Below, in pieces: positions 1 through 9,115 of a stretch of 64,000 nt of DNA. This DNA is from Phocoena phocoena. Its lineage: Eukaryota; Chordata; Mammalia; Artiodactyla; Phocoenidae. Below the pieces are notes generated by a model, which did no database searches, was not told the DNA's origin, and was given only the letters and a program-made list of their open reading frames with translations. How positions within the stretch are numbered: position 1 is the stretch's first letter; the number at the start of each line of letters is the position of its first letter. Position numbers and translations under genes: made by a program. The stretch spans positions 118,436,697 through 118,500,696 of the forward strand of contig NC_089220.1 in assembly GCF_963924675.1 (NCBI RefSeq), given 5' to 3'.

Positions 1-743
1 GTATTTGTATTTTTTACAGATCTTTTCCTGTAATTGATATCTAGTCTCATGGCGTTGTGGTCAGAAAAGATACTTGATACAATTTCAGTTTTCTTAAATT
101 TACCAAGGCTTGATTTGTGACCCAAGATATGATCTATCCTGGAGAATGTTCCATGAGCACTTGAGAAAAATGTGTATTCTGTTGTTTTTGGATGGAGTGT
201 CCTATAAATATCAATTAAGTCCATCTTGTTTAATGTATCATTTAAAGCTTGTGTTTCCTTATTTATTTTCATTTTGGATGATCTGTCCATGGGTGAAAGT
301 GGGGTGTTAAAGTCCCCTACTATGAATGTGTTACTGTCGATCTCCCCTTTTATGGCTGTTAGTATTTGCCTTATGTATTGAGGTGCTCCTATGTTGGGTG
401 CATAAATATTTACAATTGTTATATCTTCTTCTTGGATCGATCCCTTGATCATTATGTAGTGTCCTTCTTTGTCCCTTTTAATAGTCCTTATTTTAAAGTC
501 TATTTTGTCTGATATGAGAATTGCTACTCCAGCTTTCTTTTGGTTTCCATTTGCATGGAATATCTTTTTCCATCCCCTTACTTTCAGTCTGTATGTGTCT
601 CTAGGTCTGAAGTGGGTCTCTTGTAGACAGCATATATAAGGGTCTTGTTTTTGTATCCATTCAGCCAATCTGTGTCTTTTGGTGGGAGCATTTAGTCCAT
701 TTACATTTAAGGTAATTATCGATATGTATGTTCCTATTTCCAT
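1..743 (-). CDS. L1 ORF2p, N-terminal part (endonuclease domain), partial
   Basis: ORF2p is the L1 endonuclease/reverse transcriptase that nicks target DNA and primes cDNA synthesis from the nick. I translated the minus strand from the ATG at 743-741: 247 codons run to the window edge without a stop. The N-terminal APE-like endonuclease is complete. The residues corresponding to the human L1 catalytic set are all present one position lower: N13, E42 (in LQETH), D144 and N146 (in VGDFNT), D204 (in RIDHI), D228 and H229 (in SDHNAM). The start lies 58 bases after the ORF1 stop, as usual for this bicistronic RNA. The reverse transcriptase and Cys-rich domains lie off the window, so overall integrity is unknown. 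Confidence 0.93.
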   Translation of the reverse strand, partial: MEIGTYISIITLNVNGLNAPTKRHRLAEWIQKQDPYICCLQETHFRPRDTYRLKVRGWKKIFHANGNQKKAGVAILISDKIDFKIRTIKRDKEGHYIMIKGSIQEEDITIVNIYAPNIGAPQYIRQILTAIKGEIDSNTFIVGDFNTPLSPMDRSSKMKINKETQALNDTLNKMDLIDIYRTLHPKTTEYTFFSSAHGTFSRIDHILGHKSSLGKFKKTEIVSSIFSDHNAMRLDINYRKRSVKNTN

Positions 744-801
744 TTTCTATATTGTTTTGGGTTCGCTACTATAGGTCGTTTCCTTCTCTTGTGTTTCGTG
801 T

Positions 802-1695
802 CTAGAGAAGTTCCTTTAGCATTTGTTGTAAAGCTGGTTTGGTGGTGCTGAACTCTCTCAGCTTTTGCTTGTCTGTAAAGGTTTTAATTTCTCCATCAAA
901 TGTGAATGAGATCCTTGCTGGGTAGAGTAGTCTTGGTTGCAGGCTTTTCTTCTTCATCACTTTCAGTATGTCCTGCCACTCCCTTCTGGCTTGTAGGGTT
1001 TCTGCTGAGAGATCAGCTGTTAACCTTATGGGGATTCCCTTGTGTGTTATTTGTTGTTTTTCCCTTGCTGCTTTTAATATGCTTTCTTTGTATTTAATTT
1101 TTGACAGTTTGATTAATATGTGTCTTGGCGTGTTTCTCCTTGTATTTATCCTGTATGGGACTCTCTGTGCTTCCTGGACTTGATTAACTATTTCCTTTCC
1201 CATATTAGGGAAGTTTTCAACTATAATCTCTTCAAATATTTTCTCAGTCCCTTTCTTTCTTTCTTCTTCTTCTGGAACCCCTATAATTCGAATGTTGGTG
1301 CGTTTCATGTTGTCCCAGAGGTCTCTGAGACTGTCCTCAGTTCTTTTCATTCTTTTTTCTTTATTCTGCTCTGCAGTAGTTATTTCCACTACTTTATCTT
1401 CCAGGTCACTTATCCGTTCTTCTGCCTCAGTTATTCTGCTATTGATCCCATCTAGAGTACTTTTAATTTCATTTATTGCATTGTTCATCGTTGCTTGTTT
1501 CATCTTTAGTTCTTCTAGGTCCTTGTTATCTGTTTCTTGCATTTTGTCCATTCTACTTCCAAGATTTCGGATCATCCTTACTATCATTATTCTGAATTCT
1601 TTTTCAGGTAGACTGCCTATTTCCTCTTCATTTGTTAGGTCTGGTGCATTTTTATCTTGCTCCTTCATCGGCTGTGTGTTTTTCTGTCTTCTCAT
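802..1695 (-). CDS. L1 ORF1p, RNA-binding chaperone, apparently intact (297 aa)
   Basis: ORF1p is the trimeric nucleic-acid chaperone that coats L1 RNA in the ribonucleoprotein. The 297-residue frame starts MRRQKNTQ and ends QQMLKELL before a TAG. Residues about 45-125 have the charged heptad pattern of the coiled coil. An RRM-like part follows, with RRNTPRHI around residue 187. The C-terminal domain carries IRLTADLSAETLQARREW, a strongly conserved L1 signature, then the usual YPARISF stretch. It is somewhat shorter than human ORF1p (338 aa), mostly in the N-terminal and coiled-coil part, as expected for artiodactyl-type elements. An A sits at -3 of the ATG. No stop or frameshift is visible, in contrast to the decayed ORF1 copies near 10607-11060 and 13040-13280. 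Confidence 0.93.
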   Translation of the reverse strand: MRRQKNTQPMKEQDKNAPDLTNEEEIGSLPEKEFRIMIVRMIRNLGSRMDKMQETDNKDLEELKMKQATMNNAINEIKSTLDGINSRITEAEERISDLEDKVVEITTAEQNKEKRMKRTEDSLRDLWDNMKRTNIRIIGVPEEEERKKGTEKIFEEIIVENFPNMGKEIVNQVQEAQRVPYRINTRRNTPRHILIKLSKIKYKESILKAAREKQQITHKGIPIRLTADLSAETLQARREWQDILKVMKKKSLQPRLLYPARISFTFDGEIKTFTDKQKLREFSTTKPALQQMLKELL

Positions 1696-2214
1696 TTTTC
1701 TTATCTTACTGTGTTTGGGGTCTCCTTTTTGCAGGCTGCACGTTCGTAGTTCCCGTTGTTTTTGATGTCTGTCTCCAGTGGCTAAGGTTGTTTCAGTGGG
1801 TTGTGTAGGCTTCCTGGTGGAGGGGACTAGTGCCTGTGTTGTGCTGGATGAGGCTGGATCTTGTCTCTCTAGTGGGCAGGTTCACGTCTGGTGGTGTGTT
1901 TTGGGGTGTCTGTGGCCTTATTATGATTTTAGGCAGCCTCTCTGCTAATGGGTGGGGTTGTGTTCCTGTTTTGCTAGTTGTTTGGCATAGGTTGTCCAGC
2001 ACTGTGGCTTGCTGGTCGTTGAGTGAAGCTGGGTGCTGGTGTTAAGATGGAGGTCTCTGGGAGATTTCCGCCGTTTAATATTATGTGGAGCTGGGAGGTC
2101 TCTTGTGGACCAGTGTCCTGAAGTTGGCTCTCCTACCTCAGAGGCAGAGCCCTGACTCCTGGCTGGAGCACCAAGAGCCTTTCATCCACACGGCTCAGAA
2201 TGAAAGGGAAAAAA

Positions 2215-2350
2215 AGTAGAGAGAATTAGTAGAAGTATGAGGAAAGAGAGAAGGAAAGGAGGAAAGGAAGGAAGGAAGAAAGAAGCAAAGAAGGAAAGAA
2301 AGGAGGGAGGGAGGGAGGGAGGAAGGAAGGAAGGAGGGAAAGAAGGAAAA
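2215..2350 (+). repeat. Polypurine (GGAA/GGGA) tract inside L1 5'UTR
   Basis: About 135 bases of almost pure A and G on the plus strand, with GGAA, GAAA and GGGA units and a run of GGGA at 2302-2322. A shorter version recurs at 2596-2630. Such a tract can form triplex or G-quadruplex structures and is prone to length change. Confidence 0.85.
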
Positions 2351-2862
2351 AAGTCAGAAAGATGATACAGTAAAAATAAAATAAAGTTTAATATATTTAT
2401 TGAATTAAAAAATATTTAGAAAAAAAAAAGGGACGGATAGAACCTTAGGACAAATGTTGGAAGCAAAGCTATACAGAGAAAATCTTTCACAGAAGAATAC
2501 ACATACACCTTCACAAAAAGAGGTAAAGGGGGAAAAATCATAAATCCTGCTCCCAGAGACCACCTCCTCAATTTGGGGTGATTCGTTGTCTAAAGGAGGG
2601 AAGGAAGGAAAGAAAGAAAGAAAGAACGAAGGTAAAGTATAATAAAGTTATCACAATTAAACTTAATTATTAAGAAAAAGAATTAAAAAAAAAAATCATG
2701 GACGGATAGAGCCCTAGGACAAATGGTGGAAGCAAGAGTATACAGAGAAGAGCTCACACAGAAGCATACACGTACACATTCACAAAAAGAGGAAAAGGGG
2801 AAAAAAAATCATAGATCTCGCTCCTAAATTCCACCTCTTCAATTTGGGATCATTCCTTGTCT
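2315..2862 (-). repeat. About 270-base tandem duplication in L1 5'UTR
   Basis: Two diverged copies lie next to each other, roughly 2315-2591 and 2592-2862. Shared landmarks recur with a spacing of 269-271 bases: GGACGGATAG at 2431 and 2700, CACAAAAAGAGG near 2512 and 2781, and the TTGTCT ending at 2591 and 2862. Each copy has a GGAA-rich lead, an A/T-rich middle and a non-simple part. The arrangement resembles a two-monomer promoter array. Confidence 0.8.
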
Positions 2863-3362
2863 ATTCAGGTATTCCACAGATGCAGGGTATATCAAGTTGA
2901 TTGTGGAGCTTTAATCCGCTACTTCTGTGGCTGCTGGGAGAGATTTCCCTTTCTCTTCTTTGTTCTCACAGCTCACAGGAGTTCAGCTTTGGATTTGGCC
3001 CTGCCTCTGCGTGTAGGTCGCTGGAGGGCGTCTGTTTTTTCGCTCAGACAGGACGGGGTTAAAGGAGCCGCTGATTCGGGGCCTCCGGCTCACTCAGGCC
3101 GGGGGTTGGGGGATGGGGGAAGGAGGGGCACTGCATGTGGGGCGGGCCTGCGGCGGCAGAGGCAGCGTGACGTTGCGGCAGAGGCCGGCGTGACGTTGCA
3201 CCAGCCTGAGGCGCGCCGTGCATTGTCCCGGGGAAGTTGTCCCTGGATCCCGGGAACCTGGCAGTGGCGGGCTGCACAGGCTCCGCGGAAGAGGGGTGTG
3301 GAGAGTGACCTGTGCTCGCACACAGGCCCCTTGGTGGCAGCAGCAGCAGCCTTAGCGTCTCC

Positions 3363-3489
3363 CGCCCGTCTCTGGGGTCCGCGGTTTTAGCCGCGGCTCG
3401 CGCCCGTCTCTGGGGTTCGCGCTTTTAGCCGCGTCTCGCGCCCGTCTCTGGGGTCCGCGGTTTTAGCCGCGGCTCGCGCCCGTCTCTGG
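3363..3489 (-). repeat. 38-base tandem repeat in L1 5'UTR (3.3 copies)
   Basis: Three copies at 3363-3400, 3401-3438 and 3439-3476 plus a 13-base partial copy at 3477-3489. Copies 1 and 3 are identical. Copy 2 differs at a few bases. In copies 1 and 3 two CCGCGG hexamers flank TTTTAG, giving a perfect self-complementary stem. Each unit has several CpGs. Confidence 0.9.
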
Positions 3490-4124
3490 AGCTCCTTTAA
3501 GCAGCGCTCTTAAACCCCTCTCCTCGCGCACCAGGAAACAAAGAGGGAAGAAAAAGTCTCTTGCCTCTTCGGCAGGTGCAGACTTTTCCCCGAACTCCCT
3601 CCCGGCTAGTCGTGGTGCACTAACCCCTTCAGGCTATGTTCAAGCCGCCAACCCCAGTCCTCTCCCTGAGCTGCGTCCAAAACCAAAACCCGAGCCTCAG
3701 CTCGCAGCCCCGCCCGCCCCGGCGGGTGAGCAGACAAGCCTCTCGGGTTGGTGAGTGCTGGTCGGCACCGATCGTCTGTGCAGGAATCTCCCCGCTTTGC
3801 CCTCCGCACCCGTCGCTGTGCACCACTCCGCGGTCCCGAAACTCCCCCCTCCACCTCCCGCAGTCTCCGCCCGCGGAGGGGCTTCCTAGTGTGTGGAAAC
3901 ATTTCCTCCTTCACAGCTCCCTCCCACTGGTGCAGGTGCCGTCCTTATTCTTTTGTCTCTGTTTTTTCTTTTGCCCTACCCAGGTACGTGGGGAGTTTCT
4001 TGCCTTTTGGGAGGTCTGAGGTCTTCTGCCAGCCTTCAGTAGGAGTTCTGTAGGAGTTGTTCCACGTGTGGATGTATTTCTGGTGTATCCGTGGGGAGGA
4101 AGGCGATCTCCGCGTCTTACTCTT

Positions 4125-4134
4125 CCGCCATCTT
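4125..4134 (-). promoter_or_regulatory. YY1-type motif at L1 5' end
   Basis: The minus strand reads AAGATGGCGG here, about a dozen bases from the element's 5' end at about 4146. Human L1 has a YY1 site (AAGATGGCC) in the equivalent place, where it fixes the transcription start. The match is to the core and position of the motif. Binding is inferred. Confidence 0.65.
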
Positions 4135-4146
4135 CAAGGTCCCCCC

Positions 4147-4615
<469 letters not shown>

Positions 4616-4803
4616 AAAAAAAAATTATGAAAAATAACTTTTCTAAAACAAGCAAAAAATTTAGTAAGGAGAGTTATGTTAATTTTCTTAATGTCTGGCT
4701 TAAAAAATAGAGGTGGATTCTCAAATTTGCTTCTGTGTTGTAATATCACATGCCATATAGTCTCACCTCCATTGTATGCTTGTAAGAGAATGAGAATGAA
4801 TGA

Positions 4804-4887
4804 GTTTTTACCTTGTACCTCTGAAAGATTCTCTATGATGTGGAAGTTTTTACCTTGTACCTCTGAAAGATTCTCTATGATGTGAAA
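4804..4887 (+). repeat. 42-base perfect tandem duplication
   Basis: Copies at 4804-4845 and 4846-4887, each beginning gtttttaccttgtacctctg and ending gatgtg(g/a)aa, differ at a single base. The surrounding sequence (4616-4995) shows no repeat or gene that I recognise. Confidence 0.9.
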
Positions 4888-4999
4888 GTATCACATCATA
4901 CTCTAAAATCTATTGGCCTAGTATCTAAGAGATAACTCAATAAATAATAAGTTTCATGCTGTTTTGTTAATATAGATCAAATCATGAAACAGGACAATG

Positions 5000-5160
5000 A
5001 TTTTCAAACTGTAGTCTTTGACCCCTTACATCCGAATCACTTGGTATCCTATTTAAAAGATAGGTTCTTGGGCTTCAGCCAGTTGATTCTGATTAACTTG
5101 GTTTTAGGTGAAGAATCTACATTTTAGCAAGCTCGCAACTACTTCTAATCTACCTAACAA
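5000..5160 (+). mobile_element. hAT-type MITE remnant
   Basis: The text attttcaaactgtagtcttt, then atccgaatcacttgg, gattctgatt and gaatctacatttt follows the pattern of short Charlie-related hAT elements (MER5/MER58 group), which open with a tctcaaact-type terminal repeat. The far end is degraded. The family is approximate. Confidence 0.5.
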
Positions 5161-5293
5161 TTTTTAAAATTTATTTATTTATTTGTATTTTGGCTGTGTT
5201 GGGTCTTCGTTGCTGCATGTAGGCTTTCTCTAGTTGGCGGCGAGCGGGGGCTACTCTTCATTGCAGCGTGCAGGCTTCTCATTGTGGAACCTA
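5161..5293 (-). mobile_element. CHR-type SINE, 3' part only
   Basis: Read on the plus strand: a T-rich start, then ggctgtgttgggtcttcgtt, gtaggctttctctagttggc and gcaggcttctcattgtgg. This is the reverse complement of the 3' body of the longer CHR SINE, the same body as in the copies at 25048 and 58762. The tRNA-like head is missing. The copy stops abruptly at about 5293, where an L1 3' end begins. Confidence 0.8.
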
Positions 5294-5650
5294 CAAAAGT
5301 CAAAATCATATAAATAGAGATTAGAACAGTGATGACCAGGGGCTCAGGGGTGGGGGAAATGGGGAGATATTGGTCAAAGGGAACAAACGTCCACTTATGA
5401 GATGAACAAGTTTTGGGAATCTAATGTGCAGGCTGGTGACTATAGTTAACAATGCTATATTTTAATACTTGAAAGTTGCTAAGGAAGTAGATCACCACAC
5501 ACACAATGGTAATTATGTGAGGTGATGGAGGTGTTAATTTTATTTTGGTAATCATTTCACAGTATATATGTGTATCAAATCATCACTTGGTACACCTTAA
5601 ACTTACACGATGCTGTATGTTGATCGTATCTCAGTAAACTTGGGGGAAAA
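5294..5650 (+). mobile_element. L1 3' end, plus strand
   Basis: The text gattagaacagtgatgacca, caggggtgggggaaatgggg, gtgactatagttaacaatgc, ggtgatggaggtgttaattt and taccttaaacttacacgatg to gtatctcagtaaact is a mid-aged L1 3'UTR in sense orientation, ending in an A-rich tail at about 5650. From 5650 to 5920 I see nothing identifiable. Confidence 0.8.
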
Positions 5651-5919
5651 AAGGAAATAGGGGCACAGAGATGATGTGGCTGAGCACATAGCAAGTAGGT
5701 TTCAGCTCTCCAAGTGATATCCCAGAGGAACTGGTAGACAGTGTCCACATTCGTAAGCCTGTTAAATGCCTATTTATTCTTTTCAGTTGAAGTTTATTTT
5801 TGTAAAAGTAATAATTTCCTCCTATTTCTTGCCTTCTGCATTAATCTGTGCAGGTATTAAGCTGTACTGCTCCCTGCTAGCAGTATCCTAACTCGTGAAA
5901 ATGTCTCGATAATGGACTG

Positions 5920-6430
5920 TGCAAATCCAAATTTATAAAATGCAGTTGATGTATCAGAGAATATAAAGTTGAATAAGTAGCAAAGGGTCAAATTATGGAG
6001 AGCCTTGAATGCTAGTTAGAAGATTGACTATATCTTTGGGGAAAGAACTACCATAGATTGCCAAGGGAATAACATCAGGAAATTAATGACTTGGGAAGAT
6101 TTGTCACCTGTGCTATACAGGTAGGATTAGAAGGTTGAGAGCTTGAGTGCATAGGAGATTATTTTACTAACTCAGGCATGAAGTGATAGGGCTGACATTA
6201 CAGTGTATAGTACAATAAATGTAAAGAAAGCAATCAAGAAATGTTTTAATCTAAGATTAGTGATTTGATAATAATATTGAGAAAAGAAAATGAAGAATAG
6301 AAAATAATTTTGAAATATTAGTCCAAAGTACTATTGAAAAATATAGGTAAGTGGATGTACAATGTTAAGAATGATTTTGGTTTTAAAGATATAGAGAACA
6401 AGGTGAAGGTTGAGCTTCCAAGTGAAGAGC
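5920..6430 (-). mobile_element. LINE-2 remnant, antisense
   Basis: The text gtcaaattatggagagcctt, gaagattgactatatcttt and ttactaactcaggcatgaag follows the order of an inverted L2 3' region (the 'agagccttgaatgc' and 'ccaggcgagagatgatg' landmarks). It is highly diverged. Positions 6430-6765 are AT-rich and unclassified; the small open frame there shows no known protein. Confidence 0.5.
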
Positions 6431-6769
6431 TTCAGGAGTTTGAAATTTGGACTATAAGTTAAAATTATATATTTAGCATTCATTATTATAATATTAAAAT
6501 TGCAATAGTAACAATAGATAATTGTTAAATGGAAGTGAAAGGAGATGAGGGCATGAAAAAGGCGTTGATAGTTGTGAAATATATTTCACAGGCATTGAGA
6601 TTTGAAAGGCATTGAGATGTGAAATATAGTCAGAAAGTTCAAGGAGAATGAATACAGAGAAAAAGCCATTGTGTTTGGTAATACTGGAGATCATTGATGA
6701 CTTTCAAGGAAGCATTTTTAATGGAGTAGCATGTTTATATAATAAGCATAATTCTGTATTCGTTTTACC

Positions 6770-7110
6770 ATTGCTGCCATTCTGTTCCTTGAATATTCCC
6801 TAGTGTATTGGCACTTGATGTTCCCTCTAGCCAGCCTGAAATTCCCCGAGATTTCCCTGTGACTGGCTCTTTCACTTGATTCAGGTTTCTGCTTAAAGAC
6901 TTACTTCTCAGAGGCCTTCCTTCATTGTGCTCTATAAATCCTTCACCTCCTTGACACATACATATAATCAGCCACTGTATATTAATTACTCTATTCTCTT
7001 TATAGGATATCTTATTCTCAGATATTACCTTATTTATTTTTTAAGATTTTTATTTACTCTCCTCACTGTAAACTCTTAGTAAGAATAGTTACCATGTCAT
7101 TCTTTTTATA
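6770..7110 (+). mobile_element. LINE-2 remnant, sense
   Basis: The text ccattgctgccattctgttc, tcttgattcaggtttctgc-like wording, ttacttctcagaggccttcc and ctgtaaactcttag resembles the 3' third of L2 (tcaggtctctgctcaaa... cagagaggccttccctgacc). It is diverged and has no coding capacity. Confidence 0.6.
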
Positions 7111-7129
7111 TACTGTGTGTTTAATGCTC

Positions 7130-8272
7130 AGAGTAATTTTTTTGTTATTGAAGTGTAGTTGATTTACAATATTGTGTTAGTTTCAGGTGTACAGCATATT
7201 GATTTGTCTTTGGGTTTTTTTCTGCAGACTATATTCCATTATAGATTATTATAGATATTGGGTATAATTCCCTGTGCTATATAGTAAGTTCCTGTTAATT
7301 ATCTATTTTATGTATAGTAGTTTGTATCTGTTAATCAAACACTCCTAATTTGTCTCTCACTCCCACTTTCCTGTCCTCTTTGGTGAGCATAGTTTGTTTT
7401 CTGTGTCTGTGAGTCTGTTTTGTATATAGATTTATTTGTATTGTTTTTTAGATACCTCATATAAGTGATATCATATAGTATTTGTCTTTCTCTGTTTGAC
7501 TTATTTCACTAAGCATATTCTTTAGGTCCATTCATGTTGCTGCTAATGGCAATGTTTTGTTCTTTTTTGTGGCTGAGTAATTTTCCATTGCATATGTGTG
7601 TGTCTATATATATATATATATATCACATATTCTTAAGCCAGTCGTCCACTGACGGGCACTTGAGTAGCTTCCATGTCTTGGCTTTTCTAAATAGTGCTGC
7701 TGTGAACATTGCGGTGCATGTACCTTTTCGACTTACAGTTTTTGTTTTTTCTGTATATATACCCAGGAGTAGGATTGCTGGATCATATGGTATCTCCATT
7801 TTTTGTTTTATAAGGAACCTCCATACTGTTTTCCATAGTGGCTGCACCACTTTACATTCCCACCAGCGGTATTCTCCATAACCTCTCCAGCATTTACTTA
7901 TTGTAGACTTTTTGATATTAGCCATTCTGACCAGTGTGAGGTGATACCTCATTGTGGTTGTGATTTACATTTCTCTAATAATTAGCAATGTTGAGCATCT
8001 TTTCATGTGCCTGTTTGCCATTTGTATGTCTTTGGAAAAATGTCTATTTAGGTCATCTGCCTATTTTTTGATTGGGTTGTGTGTTTTTTTGATATGGAGT
8101 TGTATGAGCTGATTGTATATTTTGGATATTAACCCCTTGTCAGTCACATCATTTGCAAGTATTTTCTCCCATTCAGTAGGTTGTCTTTTCATTTTGTTGA
8201 TATGCAAACGCTTTTGAGTTTGATTAGGTCCCATTTGTTTGTTTTTGCTTTTATTTCTTTTGCCTTGCTAGA
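7130..8272 (-). mobile_element. L1 3' end, minus strand, 5'-truncated
   Basis: Read backwards this is an L1 3'UTR (7130-7520, with ttccctgtgctatatagtaa) followed by the end of ORF2 (ggctgagtaattttccattg, cattcccaccagcggtattc, gaggtgatacctcattgtgg). A small TA run sits at 7603-7622. The antisense open frame at 7623-7952 is a leftover of the ORF2 C-terminus. The element ends at about 8272, where an L1 of opposite orientation begins. Confidence 0.9.
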
Positions 8273-9115
8273 CTGACCAATAATGAATGGGCAATGGATC
8301 TGAGTAGACATTTCTTTAACAAGGTATACAAATGGCCAGTATGACCATGAAAAGATGCTCAACATCATTAGTCATCAGGGAAGTCAAATCCATAGTGAGA
8401 TTCCACTTCACACCAACTAGGATGGCTATATTCAATAGACAGTAACAAGGATGTGAAGAAATTAGGATCTTTATACCTTATTGTTGGGAATATAAAATGG
8501 TCTGTCTACTTTGGAAAACAGTTTGTTAGTTCCCCAAAAGTTAAACACAGAATTACTGTATGACCTAGTAACTCCATGCCTAGATTTATACCCAAGAGAA
8601 TTGAAAACATGATCAAATAAAACTTGTACAGGTATGTTCATAGCATCATTATTCATAAGAGCCAAAAGTGGAAACAACCCAAATGTTCATCAACTGTTGA
8701 ATAGGTAAGCAAAATTTGATATATCCATACAATGAAATAGTATTTAGGAATGAATACTGACATGTGCTGCAATGTGGATGAAACTTGAAAACACTATGGT
8801 AAGTGAAAGAAGCCAGTCAGGAAAAGGTCATGTATCTTATGATTCCATTTATATGAAATGTACAGGATAAAAAATTTTATAGAGGTAAAAAGCAGATTAG
8901 TGTTGCTTGGGGATGTGAGCAGGAGGAGAGAAACTGGGATTGAGTACTAAAGTTTACTGGATTTTATTCAGGGAAAATAAAAATCTTCTAAAGTTAGAAT
9001 GTGATGATTGGCTATACAACCCTATGAATATATTTAAAAACATTGAATTACACATTTAAATGGGTGAATTATATGGTATTTGAATTATATCTCAAAGTTG
9101 GTTTAAAAAATAAAA
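8273..9115 (+). mobile_element. Older L1 3' end, plus strand
   Basis: Sense-strand L1 landmarks in order: cagtatgaccatgaaaagat, actaggatggctatattcaa, tttatacccaagagaattg, tttgatatatccatacaatg, gaaagaagccagtcaggaa and aattatatctcaaagttggt, ending in an A-rich tail. It is an old L1M-type copy with many changes. Positions 9116-9370 show nothing I recognise. Confidence 0.85.

Larger units (their letters stand above)
1..4146 (-). mobile_element. Young LINE-1, 5' half, minus strand, cut by window edge
   Basis: Read on the minus strand the order is that of a full-length L1: a GC-rich 5'UTR (4146 down to 1696), a complete ORF1 (1695-802), a 58-base inter-ORF gap, then ORF2 from 743 open to base 1. 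The 5' end carries an AAGATGGCGG motif, as expected near the first base of a full-length L1, so the copy is not 5'-truncated. Both reading frames lack stops or frameshifts, unlike every other L1 in this window, which suggests a recent insertion. The 3' part of ORF2, the 3'UTR, the poly(A) tail and the target-site duplication lie outside the window, so activity cannot be judged. Confidence 0.93.
1696..4146 (-). promoter_or_regulatory. L1 5'UTR with internal promoter, CpG-rich
   Basis: About 2.45 kb separates the ORF1 start from the element's 5' end. From about 3050 to 3900 the DNA is GC-rich and dense in CpG, unlike the AT-rich surroundings, as expected of an L1 internal promoter targeted by methylation. 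The part next to ORF1 (1700-2200) is ordinary 5'UTR. Positions 2220-2862 are A- and purine-rich and built from a tandem duplication, and 3363-3489 holds a 38-base tandem repeat. Several short open frames in the GC-rich part, on both strands, follow from its base composition and show no protein family signature. Confidence 0.85.

Noticed and set aside
906..1765. Plus-strand open frames overlapping L1 ORF1
   Set aside because: They are antisense shadows of the ORF1 frame and have no protein family signature.
2857..4053. Several open frames on both strands in the GC-rich part
   Set aside because: High GC makes stops rare. The region is L1 5'UTR and the frames show no domain or conserved start context.
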